NCBI RefSeq assembly: GCF_910592395.1
Contig: NC_088326.1
Coordinates: 4,469,001 to 4,533,000, forward strand
Direction: 5' to 3'
DNA from: Lineus longissimus
Taxonomy: Eukaryota > Nemertea > Pilidiophora > Heteronemertea > Lineidae
DNA: 64,000 bases
The position numbers were made by a program, and so were the translations under genes. This document shows, piece after piece, positions 27,201 to 39,440 of this stretch (position 1 is its first letter; each line of letters starts with the position of its first letter). The notes below the pieces were generated by a model. The model did no database searches. It saw only the letters and a list, made by a program, of their open reading frames with translations, and was not told the origin of the DNA.

Positions 27201-30200
27201 TGGTTGTAAAATTAGTAACATTGATAGTAACTTTTCTGTAATCAAAAAAGCAGTTTGAGTGCGCACGGAGATAATGTTTTGAAATTCCGTCTCCTAGAAA
27301 ATCTTGTTCGATTCCTTCCGCTTTGGCAACATACAAATGGTTATTACCCCCACACGAAATTGACTGGATTCTTAAGACATCGATTGGTCCTCGGACTTCG
27401 TGACTGGTTTAAGAGGTGATTGCTTTAGTACGTCCTTCAGCTCATTTTAAACTTGTTACATTTTTTGATTTCAGTTGATGACCTGTCGTCATTACAGCGG
27501 TATAACATTTGCGCAGATGTCACAAGTGGCTATTTGGCTACGCCAATATATATGTCAAGTCCGGGGTATCCTGCTGAACACAACTTAACGAAAGAGAACT
27601 GTTCTTGCCATTTATCTGTTCATCCAAACGTTACCAAACCCTCAAAATTTTCGATCATTGAGCATGATATTTTGGTACGTTTTTCATATGAAATGATCTT
27701 CAATATGTACAATGATGTGTACGCTCCTATTCACCCTCGGGGAGATTTCAAGTCGGTTTCATCGCAATTTAATGCAACTGGTGGAGCTTTTGTGAAATAC
27801 GGCGTCATAAATTTCAATAATTTGGGGGTTCCAACTACAAAGGCCATTTATGCAACATTCCACCCACTGAACTCGGGAAGCGGATACTTCTGGATGAGCC
27901 TTGAAAGCGAAGGTAAGTGTTGTCATATACACTTGGCGGAGATATTTCAGAAGCGGCGTACACCACCGTTCCCGTTCGATTTTTGATAGATTATTAGACG
28001 CACATCACCCTCCTTGAACTAGCGCTTAGTTAAGTTTTGAGCTTATTTTCCTCATGGCCTGGATCTCGAGTAAAAATAACCTCGATTTTCACAGAATTGC
28101 TGCTTTCTGCTATCGATTATAAGGTTAAATTCAATGAAAATGACGAACATGGGACCAGATGAGGTGTCCTTAATATAGAGGGTGTCCTAAGTACCGAGGT
28201 GTCCGCCAAGGGAGGTCCCACTGTATATTATAGTTTTATGAAGGATATACCTGAAGCACCTTAGCTACAGTACGTTCGCTCAGCAACATGCACTTTCTAA
28301 AATCATCCAATCATCATGAGGCTTTTTTTCTTCATCTTTTTGTACGTGAATAAAAAAAGGTGATGAACTGTGGACGATCAGATGCAACAACGCTGCCCGC
28401 CCAACCCGTCCTCCAACAACACCATCGCAGCCGACAACAACACCAACAGTAAAGGTAACTTGCCTTAATGTAATGCCTTAGAGAAGTAATTTCGAGCAAA
28501 TGTTAGATAATGCAACCGAAATTTCACGCTCGCGGTCACGAAAAAAGTCCAGTTTGAAATCAACGCGTGGTTTCACGGTACCAGTTGTGTGGTACTTTCC
28601 ATTAATAAATATAATATAGTTCTTCTTAAATTGAAAATAAAGTCAAGAAGGTGAAGATGTTTAAGTCCAATTGGCTTACTTGTGTGGTTTTTGGGCTCAA
28701 ATTAACCCGTCGTGGTCAAAAAGCTGATTCGCGGGTTAAAAGCCGTCAAAAATCGCCCCCAAAACGTCAGACCCCCAAATTGAAATCATCATGCATAGCG
28801 TGCAACGAAAATATCGTGGCTGACAGGCTATAATGATAGGTGTATTGTGGCTGTGAAAGCGTTCCTCCCTGTGATCGTCTGGAAAAAGTTATGAGCATGT
28901 TGATTAGTTCCACTTCAACTGGAAAAAGTTGATTACCAGTGTGCGTGACCTGTAGCAGTGAGCAGTTTACTTGCGAATCGGGATTAAGAAATAAGTAGTC
29001 AACTCCAGGCTTGGCTACATTCGGGCAAAACCGCCCTTTCAAAAATCGATTGTCCTGACATGCCTAATGGCAATCGGATGGCCATGTAGAATTAGCAGAA
29101 TGAGCGGAATGAGCGGATTTTGTACAAAATATGATATAATTTCATACAAAATGGATTCATTAAGTTTTCATTAGTTCGATACGCAACATAGATTATTTGA
29201 AAATCGCTTTTTACAGTGGTTAAGCCAGGACTCGCAATGAGGGCATGAAAACTGGTCTGTAGGGACAGTTAAGTTCAGTCGGTAGCCGTGTGCAGAGCTG
29301 TATTACCGTACCTGCTTTCGTCTTCAGAGTTCAGGCATGGCGACGATCATCGCGATAAATACTGGCTTTTCCAGGTGATTGAAGCCCAGAATCAGCTCAT
29401 TCCGCTTAATTCTGCTATTTCCGCTAATTCTATACATGGCCCAATCGGATGGATACGTTGGGGAATGCAATCAACGGTAGGCAATTGTCGAAGCATGGCC
29501 TGCTGTTACAGTAGATATGTTGGGTGAACATTTTGACCTTGACCCGATTTTCGAGACTCGGAGGTCAAACTGTCAAATTTCACCAAAAGTGGCATGTTTT
29601 GTCATTATTTGTCCTAGAATTTAGATTTGATATATAGAACCCTATTAGGCATCTCTACATGTTGACAAAAAGATAGGTCAATATGGCCAAATTTCCAAGG
29701 TCACCGAATTTCACTGATAGCGTGACGTTTTGTTATTAGTCACGTTATTACGACTAAGTGGAAGAAGATTATCCCTGTGCTGTAACAGAATATTTAACTT
29801 GACCTACGTTTGTACTATACTTGAGTACTTTTCATGAGAGTCCTTCATCTTTTCCGTGTATACTGTAAATTGGAAATAGTGACTATGATAGTTAGGACCA
29901 TTTTATAATAATAATAATTATGAGTCATTATAGCGCAAAATCCAACTGGTTTCAGTCGCTCAAAGCGCTTAACATTATCAACCCTAGCTACTGGCCTGTA
30001 CATTCATGATTCCAGCTCTACTCTCTGGGAGTATTTCAGCCAGCTACGTACCCATTTACTCCTTGGCGGAGAGTAGCAAGTAGGATTAAGTGCCTCAATT
30101 GCTCAGGGACACAATTACGAAATAGCGGTGATCCTTCTGAGAATCGAACCCACGACCTCCTGATTATGAGCCCGGTGCTCTCACCACTATGCCACTGATC

Positions 30201-32569
30201 TGCCAAATTAATTGGACTATACACCTTTCCAGAAATGGGGCGCTGAGTGTCCGAAATAGTGATGTCATAAGGGGAAACTAGGCCTCATGGTGGAGGGACA
30301 AAGGAGATGTCATGGTTGACCAACACACTTGAATGCCTTAAATGACAGATAAGGGGGAAAAAGTTAGTTCCAATGCAAGCCACCAATTTCGGGAAGCATG
30401 TATAGGAGCATCCCTTCCCCGCCTACATTGTTAATACTTTATTCTCCCTCAAAACCAGTGTCTACAGTTCTTCCATTTTCTTTTCAGATGGCTAATCCAG
30501 AGCCCGAAAATCGTTGGTATGCAGACCCGGTCGTGTATTGGCCTATCGTAGTCGCTGTCATTGTGGTCGCGGCCATCATAATTGCAACCGTCGTGGTCGT
30601 CATGAAGTAAGTGAATTTGATTTTTAATGCTTTTTGACAGCTTCCACATTTGACACTAACCAAGGCGGTTATGGTCGCCTCACCATAACTACTGAATTCA
30701 AAACGAAGCTTCGTTGGCGCATAGAGTGCATTTACACTGCAGTGCAATTCATTCTAAATCCAGGTGTTTTGGAATGTCATAGTGTGTCTCCTCGATATAT
30801 GAAAGTTCCAGTCAGATTCAGCTTATGAGACAATCTATACTTTTGTCTGTTACTCCTACTTTTAAAGGGGCAAATGGAATCAGACATGTAAGAGATTAAA
30901 ACGTTGGTTTTTTCAGGAAAATCGGTTCCGGCAGGACCGTGGCGTATGCAAACAGCATCTTAGAAAAACAAACAAACTGCCATGAACACTTAACCAGAAT
31001 TTTGGGTGCCATAGATGCAATTTATTTGAAGCTTCCATGCCGTCTGGAGAAAAACTGAAGGGTTAATGGTTAATGCGGGCTTTATCATGGGGTGTTCGCA
31101 TCTAAAAAGTACTTTTCTCGGAGCCAAGGCCAAAAAAGTTAATGTTATGTTTCTGGTTTCATGGTCAACTGAAAGTGGATACGGTCATGCGGGGTTTTTT
31201 TCTGTGGTAATTTTAATTACTTCTAGTAAGCTAATTTGGCGATATCCACAATACCAAATGGGTGAAGAATTTTGGTACCAAACGATATAGCAACAGAACT
31301 TAGCTGCCGTGACATTGTTGTATTGATACAATGAAATGCTCACGTGGCGTGTCCCTACTTACATCCGTAGCGGCGTGTGGCCAAAAAAGCTGAACAATGC
31401 ATACAAATCAATGCACGCCTAGAGGGAAATTCCAACGATGAGTCATGCGTGTAATAGGGTAGTTCAAATAGACGCCACGTGGTGTTCAGGTGCAGGATAT
31501 CGTCTGCTTGGCTGCTGAATGGGAAAATAAAAAGATATAGATGCGCGGGGGTTGCAATTGACGCAAGCGGAAACCACAAACTTAACAATAACTTTTTTTG
31601 GCCTAAGTCCAAAATGTTTCTTTTCCTTTTAGGCGAAGGAAGCAGACTCCTGATGGCAACGCACATATGCGAATGAAAGGTATGTCAAACCACTTCTCAT
31701 TTATTGTAAATCACAAGTGTTTTAAAATAAAACACATTTATTACGGGATTTTCTGTCCCACTCACAGTCCAAATCACAATTGACATCCCGTAAATCGCGT
31801 CATTGGCGCACTACCCAACGAGGAGGTCGCGCGACGGATGCCAATTGTGATTTGGACTAATAATTTATAACCAGCCGAAAGATTTTCAATGAATTGAAAG
31901 ACTCGGATATAACTTGAGAGTAAGTCGATTATAGCTGCGCTGCTCTTTATTACTGCAACCACTGTGATCAGCATTGCAGGTTAAAGCAACCCAGAAACTT
32001 CTGAGCGGATATCAGGTCGCATGTGGCTACTGCGGGTACATTTATGTTTGGTAGGCAATTCCCACTGACTGGTCTATGCACTGGTCAATGGAGGCAGCCA
32101 ATTTAATCGTATGGCATCACAAGTTTGTATATTACGTCATAACGACCTCTGTTGCGGTGAGGTACATGTACGTTATTTTCTCAGGTTCCTGACCCAATCT
32201 CCCAATGAGAGGATGGCTAGAATTTGCTCCGTAGGATGCCCAATTGTTGTTTTCTTCCTCTGAAATTAGTTATGTTAGTCAGAAATCAGTACATACAAAT
32301 TCACTTAAATGCGTGCGCATTCCTCGTGCCGATTGTGCTTATTGCTTTGTTGTGATGGCTAGCCAGATCACGGGCAGAGTCAGTAGACAGTCCTCGTCTA
32401 TCACTATAAGCAACCGTCACCAATGGCAAGGCTTGGAGATTGGTACCGACTGTCGGTGACGCCATGACGACTTTCTTGAGATTTAAAAGTTAACATGGTT
32501 ATTAAAAGCTGGCCTTTATCTTTATCTTTCACAGGTCAATCAGACGGCCACACAAATCCAGCTGCATAG
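24228..32569 (+). CDS. Seven-exon type I membrane protein with CUB-like ectodomain, 349 residues
   Basis: Exons are 24228-24282, 26466-26726, 27475-27912, 28360-28454, 30488-30606, 31633-31679 and 32535-32569. All six introns have GT-AG ends and compatible phases (1,1,1,0,2,1), giving 350 codons including TAG. Exon 1 encodes a signal peptide (MMQATIIMCTIILVMAEA). Exon 2 is a Cys-rich domain of about 85 residues with six cysteines. Exon 3 is a CUB-like domain of about 145 residues with a GYLATPIYMSSPGYP opening. Exon 4 is a Pro/Thr stalk suited to O-glycosylation. Exon 5 is a hydrophobic helix (WPIVVAVIVVAAIIIATVVV). Exons 6-7 are a short basic tail. It looks like a host cell-surface receptor or adhesion protein; ligand unknown. 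The acceptor of exon 4 has a poor final tract (gaataaaaaaag) and is the weakest junction. Confidence 0.78.
25052..25245 (+). repeat. ~190-bp interspersed repeat, copy 1
   Basis: From 'tatacacctttccag' to 'gggaagcatgtatag', highly similar to 30218-30405 in the same orientation. Both lie in introns of the same gene. Confidence 0.85.
25890..25968 (-). repeat. tRNA-derived SINE-like fragment
   Basis: On the minus strand GCAGTGGCTACGTGGGTAGAGC resembles a tRNA A-box/D-arm, and GGATCGAATCTC a B-box/T-arm about 50 bases later. The cloverleaf is imperfect and there is no clean acceptor stem, so a SINE or tRNA pseudogene is likelier than a functional tRNA. Confidence 0.45.
26791..27130. mobile_element. 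Inverted-repeat MITE with GGAATGAGC motif, copy 1
   Basis: Left end TAGAATTAGCGGAATGAGCG and right end CGCTCATTCCGCTAATTCTA-like inverse bound 340 bp. The subterminal part repeats the 'gcggaatgag' motif two to three times. Copy 2 lies at 29087-29432. It is within intron 2 of the CUB-type gene. Confidence 0.75.
28160..28225 (-). repeat. Fragment of the 'AACCTCCCTTAGTGGACACC' MITE family
   Basis: The inverse of this stretch (gtgtcctaagtaccgaggtgtccgccaagggaggt) corresponds to one end of the MITE family seen complete at 33204, 41978 and 53359. Only a piece is present. Confidence 0.5.
29087..29432. mobile_element. Inverted-repeat MITE with GGAATGAGC motif, copy 2
   Basis: Same family as 26791-27130, same orientation, with small indels, in intron 4 of the CUB-type gene. 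Confidence 0.75.
29914..30204 (-). mobile_element. tRNA-derived SINE
   Basis: Read on the minus strand, the 5' end is tRNA-like: GGCATAGTGGTGAGAGCA (A-box region), a CAT anticodon-like loop and GTGGGTTCGATTCTC (B-box). A body follows with 'gcgctttgagcgactg' and 'tggattttgcgctataatga', and an AAT-rich simple-repeat tail. This is the usual layout of invertebrate tRNA SINEs. It is in intron 4. Confidence 0.75.
30218..30405 (+). repeat. ~190-bp interspersed repeat, copy 2
   Basis: Close match to 25052-25245, in the same orientation, directly next to the SINE's 5' end. Confidence 0.85.
31766..31858. repeat. 93-bp palindromic element
   Basis: Arms AGTCCAAATCACAATTG and the inverse CAATTGTGATTTGGACT extend to about 23 bp each around a GC-rich loop. 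It is in intron 6 of the CUB-type gene and looks like a small foldback MITE. Confidence 0.6.
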
Positions 32570-33203
32570 ATAAGAGAGGTTTTAACATGCATCGTCGTAA
32601 AGTACGTCCATTCGAAATTGATCAACAGCCTTGACAAAAGAGCTGAAAACCAGTGGATCGAGTTATTAAATCTTATGTTCACCTTGATAGTGAGTTTCGC
32701 TATCCCGTCGAGAACCATTTTTGGCATTGTCATCAAGCCCTCTCGGCTTGTCAATCAACATTGCATTGTTTCCAGCCAGTTTGTTATGTAAAACTTTGCC
32801 TTTTACACAGAGCCTTCCGAGTTTGTTGATCGTGAGCACATGCCCAGCCGTCAAAGACGTCAGACGATAAAAGGGTCATTTTCCGTGCATTTGTTCTCGG
32901 AACGGGACACCGAAAACTCATATTATTTTTGTGTAATGTAGGCAAAATGTTTGGAATTTATATGCGCTAAAGGCTGTAGAAAAACCTAGTTTTTCCACCC
33001 AATACATAAGTTTCTCCATAATTTGGACTTACAACATTTGGAAGGGACACTGAAGATTGGAAGTAAGAATATTCGACAGTGTTAACTTTACGGATCGGGT
33101 ATTTTGAAATAATCAGGGAACTATTATATGTTTCAGGGACCAGTTTTAACCTGGCATGGCGCGTACTCATAATGGCAGCGTGCTTTTGTGCAACGGTATA
33201 CAT
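32570..33203. other. 3' flank of the CUB-type gene
   Basis: Likely 3' UTR then intergenic sequence. Nothing else recognised. Confidence 0.4.
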
Positions 33204-33361
33204 TAGAACCTCCCTTAGTGGACACCTCCCTATTAAGGATACTAGTTTTGGTCCCAAATTTGTTTTTTCCATTCATTTTGACCCCTCTAATTAGGACGCC
33301 CCTCTATTAAGGACATCATTTGTCAGTCCTGAGGGTGTCCTTTATAGAGAGGTTCTACTGA
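33204..33361. mobile_element. Mariner-like MITE ('AACCTCCCTTAGTGGACACC' family)
   Basis: Starts near GAACCTCCCTTAGTGGACAC and ends GAGAGGTTCTACTG, imperfect inverted ends. Other members lie at 41978, 43830, 53359 and 55755. Confidence 0.7.
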
Positions 33362-35923
33362 ACATGGTTTATATCATGAATTACCTCGAGAAAAGAAAAT
33401 CATGTCTTTAGGAGAATATTTGGTGATTTGCCCGCGCGCGCTGTGAGTTTGCACTCCCAGTCGTTGAGCTGTTCGCTACCTTGGTCAGCTTGTTCAAGAC
33501 AAGTTGCCATTGACTCTAACCTGGCGTTAAGTCGAATCAACTAAAGTGAAGGAGATAATGCCACGTTAGGTGAACACCAGCGTTAGTTTGGAACAATCAG
33601 GCCCTGGTTCCGCAATTATATGTGCATATTTTGACATATTTTCTTCAATCAAACGTTAGAGGCAGACACGATGCATGGCCATCCAGATTTTCAACCTTAT
33701 GCTTTAGCAATGGTAGTATTTGTACTACATGTGCTTTTTATTTGGCTAGACTAGAAAATTCATGTATTTGTCTTTTTTATGCTAAATTGTTCAGAAAGGT
33801 ACAGGTTTGAGAGAGTTGATAGCTATGAGAGAATCTGAACAGAATGTACTGTTAAAGGAGAAAATAAGTAAGATATTAGAGTTTGTATGCACGAACTAAC
33901 TTGGCGAAAATATTTTACCGTCACCGGCAGAAAACATTTTATAATTAGGTTGCACAACGTTTTGCACAAGGTTAGTTTAGAGAAGCTGTTCATCTTCACA
34001 CTGCACAACACATGTATCGCATGAACATCTATACTTTTTGTACGAAATAAGCATATATATTTAATGACCATTGGTATCATTTAATAAGGGCAATATTACC
34101 CATCTGTCGGCTACCCAGTCACCTCCTATTCTAAGTAGTTTCCATCAACAAATTGCACAAAAAAAGGAAAAATTCAAAATCTGACTGAATTATCGCGCTT
34201 TTCCGATGTTGATTCCGATTTGGTCCGAGTTAGCTCTCAATGCGTTGATCCTTTCCATTGTGAACGACGTTTACAAAGACGTCGTCACGTTAGACACGTC
34301 ACGTTAGAGCTGTAATGCATCGTGACGTGACGACGGCCAACACTTTGTATTAAAGGTCTCGTTAGGGAGTTTTTCCCAAATGTACGCAATGATGACGTGC
34401 CCCATTAACAGGACGTAACATCTATTTTAAAATGTGTTTCCAAAGTGAATGCATGAGGACAACCCATTTGTGTCGTATATCACTGGAAACGCACAATTCC
34501 CCTGATTCTGCAGGATGTTAACTCGGGCATTTTGTTTCTTTAAATAAATCATAAGCGTCGCATTTGCTCCTAGCTCTGTTCACCATCCCAAATGCCAATT
34601 GGGCCGGACAATCACGAAAAAACCCAAATATTATACATTTCTTCCTGAATAATTCTTACAGTGACTATTCTTCCATGAAAGACAGTTGGTTACGCTACAC
34701 AAAAATAAAAAAAAACCGAGGGTCAACCATTGAACTTTTGACATGTTGAATTTTACACAAATCAGCGAAAAACGCACCAACTGGCACTGAACGGCATTTC
34801 AACACGGGGCCGACGCACATCCCAAGTTCAGTGCACACATGCGTCGGCAACAACAGTAAAATGCGTAGTTTCTTGTTAGCCGCCTAGAGTAGCGCTCTAG
34901 GTTTCAGAAACTCCAAAAAAACATGTCTTTGCCAAAAAAACTGCTGAATTAACACAGACATACTGTGAGGACCGAGAAATCAATGATTTTATCAACTACG
35001 GTGAGGGGGGGGGGGGGGCGCATGAATAAAAAAAACAACTCCCTAATGAGACCAAAACGTTGTGACATCGATATTTCCGACGTCACGCTACCCCGCTACT
35101 GCGACGATAATGGAAATGTCGTTGCGCGTCGTTATAGCGAGATGACGTGAATTCAGATCTCGGCGTGCACTCACGTGGCAGGAAAGGTCTTTCGCACCAG
35201 GACTTTATTCGTACTAAAGTAACGAATAACGCGTTTATCTACATTCTAAGAGCTGAAACAAATGTGAAAAAGCATCAAACACGTTCAGAAAAATAGTTTA
35301 CTGATGAACCAGAAGAAGAACAAACGTTATGAATTGAAAAGCCGCCCATTCATCTGAGTCAGTATAATAGAAAGTGTATAATGGTTGGTCTTGTATTGAT
35401 CCAACAAAAATGACTTATTTTTTGAACTAACCCAAGCAATTGATGCCTCATCGAGTCATACGCGAGTTTCTGAACGGAACCCTATTGCGGGCCCTATGAT
35501 CCACATGTTCATTAGACCGAGTTTACTTTACTCATCTGCGTTCGACTTATAACCTGATATGAGAAGTTGCTATTTTCATCGCCCGAGAAAAAGTAACGTG
35601 CAGAAACGTTGATCGTGCGAAATCCTCTTTAATTGTGTGGTCGGGTGAACTGTTGTATTCATCGTGAACAGTTGATTTCCACGATGTTTTCCAATCCAAA
35701 CTTACTGTAGACATGTTAGAGGGAGAGATTCTGCATAAATATTGTAAAATCTGTCCTAAAAAACGCCTTAGCATTGTGGTGTAATTGCATCAGTTCAGCC
35801 GACAGATGTATGACCAGACGCTGAAGAGCTTGCTTCCGAATTTCGTCAGAGTTGGCCAACATCCGTCCATTGCGTTGCCATGCGCAACACTTATAACGAG
35901 GCTGCGATATCCCTCCACCATGT
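33362..35923. other. Intergenic, no gene recognised
   Basis: Includes a short GC-rich palindrome around 34279-34333 (cgtcacgt motifs) and a G run near 35003-35017. No convincing coding region. Confidence 0.4.
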
Positions 35924-37915
35924 TTAGGATGGTTGATCGTTACGAAACAGACACCTTCGAAACGACCGATTGGTTACCAGATAGATCACGAAATTGAGGG
36001 AGGAATCAATAGCAACAAGCCATAGACCTGTTTTCCTGCTGAAATTATTCAATACAATCCACTGGTGACCGGCCAGACTCATCAATCGATCAAGACAAGA
36101 GGGTATTTCACAAATAAGGAACAATGTGATGATACAAGTTGCCATGATGGATAACCGATTCTGCGCTTGCGCAGCGTTACTTTTAGATTTGGACTGCGCA
36201 AATGCGTCACTTTTGCGCATGCTGGCTATTAGCGAAAAGACAACGCCAACATTGGAAAATAATAATAGTAAAAGAGGAGTTACAAACAGGACAATTATGT
36301 AAAAGTAGGTGTCAGGATCGTAACCCCATGCATATTCTGATAACCACGACAATCCTTTTGGGTAACACGGATTCCCCAGTTTGCCTCGATCGTCAATAAA
36401 TGACCAGGCATATCGCCATACGTTGCAAGCCACGGCAAGGAGAGCAATGGCCGCAAAAGCTTTATTGGAATTTTCTCGAGTTGCGTAGATCTTTGCCTTT
36501 AGGGGGTTGGTCAGGTGCAGGAATCTTAAATGATAGACATAATTTTTAGGGTGTGAATTCTCTTGCTACATGTGATAGGAATATCAGGCTAAAATGCGGT
36601 GAAAATGCAAAAAGTAGGCCCTCTTTAGGGAGTTATCAGTTAGAAACACCCCAAATACTTTGACATCGCAACGTCCTCCGTGTGTCAACCAAAAAGACCA
36701 CCCACAAGGCGTTTACATCGCCAAGCCCTCGAAACACTTCCAAACATTACCCTAAGGCTTCTGTATAGCTACGCAAAGAGTATTGTTCTAAGACCACCTA
36801 TCGCCACGCCTTCGGCATGCCTCCCCAAGCACCACCCCGACTATTTGACAAAGCTCCACCCACGCGTCTCCTAAGACCATCCAAAGGTTTTACATTAATA
36901 TGCCCGTAGGCCTATGCTTCTCCATTCATCCAAACTGTATTTGACATCACCACGTCACGTCCTCGATAAAAGAAGAAAAAAACTCCTCTCGTACATACGT
37001 CATCAGCCTGATATAAGAATGAACAATATTTCGATCATAATCAGACAGCTGAAATATCGTGGTACAGGAATCTAAAACATCTAGATATGTATCAGACCAT
37101 AAAAGCTTGGGTCGGTGCAAAATATGGAAGCAGTCAAAAAGCATTTAAACCACGTTATTCGTTATCTAATTTGAGATGTTTTAGCATAGAAGTTGATACT
37201 TCACTTTCGGTATTGATTGTCTCACCGAAACCGCTTGGGTGGAGCTGAAATGTTGGCCAAAACATTTTTGGTCTGCATTTTAGCCCACCTTCGCGGTTTT
37301 TGTGAGACAGCCAACATCTCCAGTTCGATATCAATTCCTTAAATCATCGGAGTATAAGGGTGATCATACCATGGCCGAAATTCGTTCTAAAACTATGAAG
37401 TTTATCGCGTCATCTGCGTGCAGTCCGGGGCTCAGGGAGTAACCTATATGTGCAGGACCTTACAGATTCTGTTCTTACCTGTCTAGTGCTATTACCACCA
37501 TGGCGTGATTCCTGACTTGTAAACAGATATAGTACGGTACGTGAACGGGGTAGTATAGATATGGCAGGATCTGCATGTCGTCCCGGAGAAAGAATTTCCT
37601 GTCACCGAGCTCAAGCCTGGCCATGATGTGCCTCAAGGGAAAGGCGATGAAAGAGACTACGAGAAGGGCAAGGTCACAGAAGGCTAAACATCTCAGAAGA
37701 TATAACCCAAGTGATTTCGTACGATTAACCTTGGTGAAGATTATTATATTTAATGTGTTTAACATGATGCCAAGCAGACACGTTATCCCGATTCCGTACA
37801 CATACATAGCATGGGTAAACTCCGTATCCACACTCGGGATACATATCTCAGGTACGTCAGGTTTCGTCGAGGGTTGCAAACGGGTTTCTTTTCCGGAGGT
37901 TTGCATTATTAACAT
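35924..37915 (-). CDS. Class A (rhodopsin-like) GPCR, probable neuropeptide-type receptor, 345 residues
   Basis: Two exons on the minus strand: 37915-37479 and 36524-35924. The intron (37478-36525) has a gtaagaac donor and a tttaag acceptor in phase 2. It falls inside the 'DRY' position, giving DRF. Seven hydrophobic segments are visible: MYVYGIGITCLLGIMLN (1, with the conserved Asn), LGLYLLRCLAFCDLALLV (2, with Asp), the segment ending MVVIALDRF (3), AFAAIALLAVACNVW (4), YFYIIVLFVTPLLLLLF (5), SIMATCIITLFLICEIP (6) and LNFVIYLVTN (7, an NPxxY variant). The CEIP in helix 6 replaces the common CWxP tryptophan. The extracellular N-terminus is short with no signal peptide. It resembles peptide receptors of marine invertebrates; ligand unknown. 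Confidence 0.85.
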
Positions 37916-39205
37916 TTACTTTCTGCTCACAATTCAGTTATATGGGGATTGGGAGCCGAAATCGACGGTACTAAAAACAACCTCCGACACTTGTCCGCAA
38001 CGAGATTTTTTAGGAAATCTCGCAGCACTACTTGTAGCCGCAGTGCATCACTGCACACGGGTACACGGCGCTGTCGTTTCTGCTGCGCAGCACACTTTGT
38101 TCCCGGAGTGCCTGGCAGTCGTAATCACCCCGTTACCGACCGATTTCTTCGGTGACCCCGCGCTGGCTGTAGAAATATCACGCCTGTGAAGGCAAAGAGA
38201 AAACGTTTTTCTATGCACTGCGGAGAGTTATTTGACATGTTTGAAACAAAACCGTGGCACAGCCCTTTCCAACTACATGTATACGAAATACCAGACGATG
38301 AATGCGCCAAGGTTCCGTCTAAACACTTGAAAATCTGATCCAGAATCATTCGGGATTCCGTGTCAATTCACTAGGCGCGTCATGATTCGAGGACATCGTA
38401 TTACTATTGAACCAAATATGGCAACGAATTTTTATGACAAAGATTTTGAAACAACATGAAATATGATAGGTTCGTAAAAAGATCGGCTCCGTGATTTGTC
38501 GTATATTATAACAATCACGACAATGGTTTTATAGCACGTATACAGCTTTGGTGCAGAATCGGGCGATTTTGATATTTCGCATGATATCTGAATGTACTGG
38601 TAGACTGCTTACAAAAGAAACACCGGTTGTAGCAGTCTAATATGGGATTATGAGTGTTCGTTTTCTCTTGCACCGCGTCGTGGCCAGTTTGTTGGGTGGC
38701 GAATTATAGATTTGAACCCAAGTCGGAGCATCCTCGAAATCCAGAGTCAGTCTTATGCTCATCCCCGCACACGATACATAAGTGCCGAGTGTTGGCCTGA
38801 GGTTCAGGATGGAGGCGAAGGGTCTGTGTTGAGATACAAAAATAGCCTAAGTACCATTAGGCCCCACTGGGGGTACTGCAGAACAGAAAATTTTCGCGGC
38901 ATAACGCGTGCCGACCGATGGACATACTATTGTACTGGCAGATTAAAAACACAATGTTTGATTCTGTAGGCCAAAGACCTCTATTAGCCAGCGTGTACAT
39001 TCTGTGTACATTTTAATGAACTTAGGTTGGTGAAAAAGTACACCAAGGGTGCTTTAATTCCCACCAAATTTTATATGAGTTATGAAGAGGCTTTTATCAA
39101 AATAATAGTAAAAATTCAAAACATTCCGATACCGACTGCCTGAGAAAAATTGATTTGTGCACAGGATTGCCATCACATCGTCACTCGCGGACTGATATGG
39201 GCCTA
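37916..39205. other. 5' flank of the GPCR gene and intergenic
   Basis: No second gene is supported. Plus-strand frames around 37575-38189 are shadows of GPCR exon 1 and of its upstream flank. Confidence 0.4.
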
Positions 39206-39440
39206 TTAGAACACAAGTTCTAAATCTTTAAGAGATTTCTTGGCATTTTTAGGAATAGGAATAATTTTACTAATTAGCATGTCGGGTGGAACGTGTCCGT
39301 GCCGCATCATTGCAATGAACAGATCGGATAGCAAAGTATGCAGCCTGTGGGTCCCATGCTTTAGATGACTGGTTGAGAGCCCGAGCAAACCGTCATTCTT
39401 GTTAAAATTTAGTAACCTAACAGCTTTATGATGGGTGTAT
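39206..39440 (-). pseudogene. LINE reverse-transcriptase fragment
   Basis: Minus-strand translation shows LLNFNKNDGLLGLSTSHLKH, then HTLLSDLFIAMMRHGHVPPD and LISKIIPIPKNAKKSLKD. This is the N-terminal 'GxDGL...HxL...LF..M...G..P......IPIPK' pattern of non-LTR reverse transcriptases. Only about 75 residues survive and the catalytic core is absent. Confidence 0.65.

Noticed and set aside
37575-38189. 204-residue plus-strand frame
   Set aside because: It is antisense to GPCR exon 1 and continues into flank without a domain.
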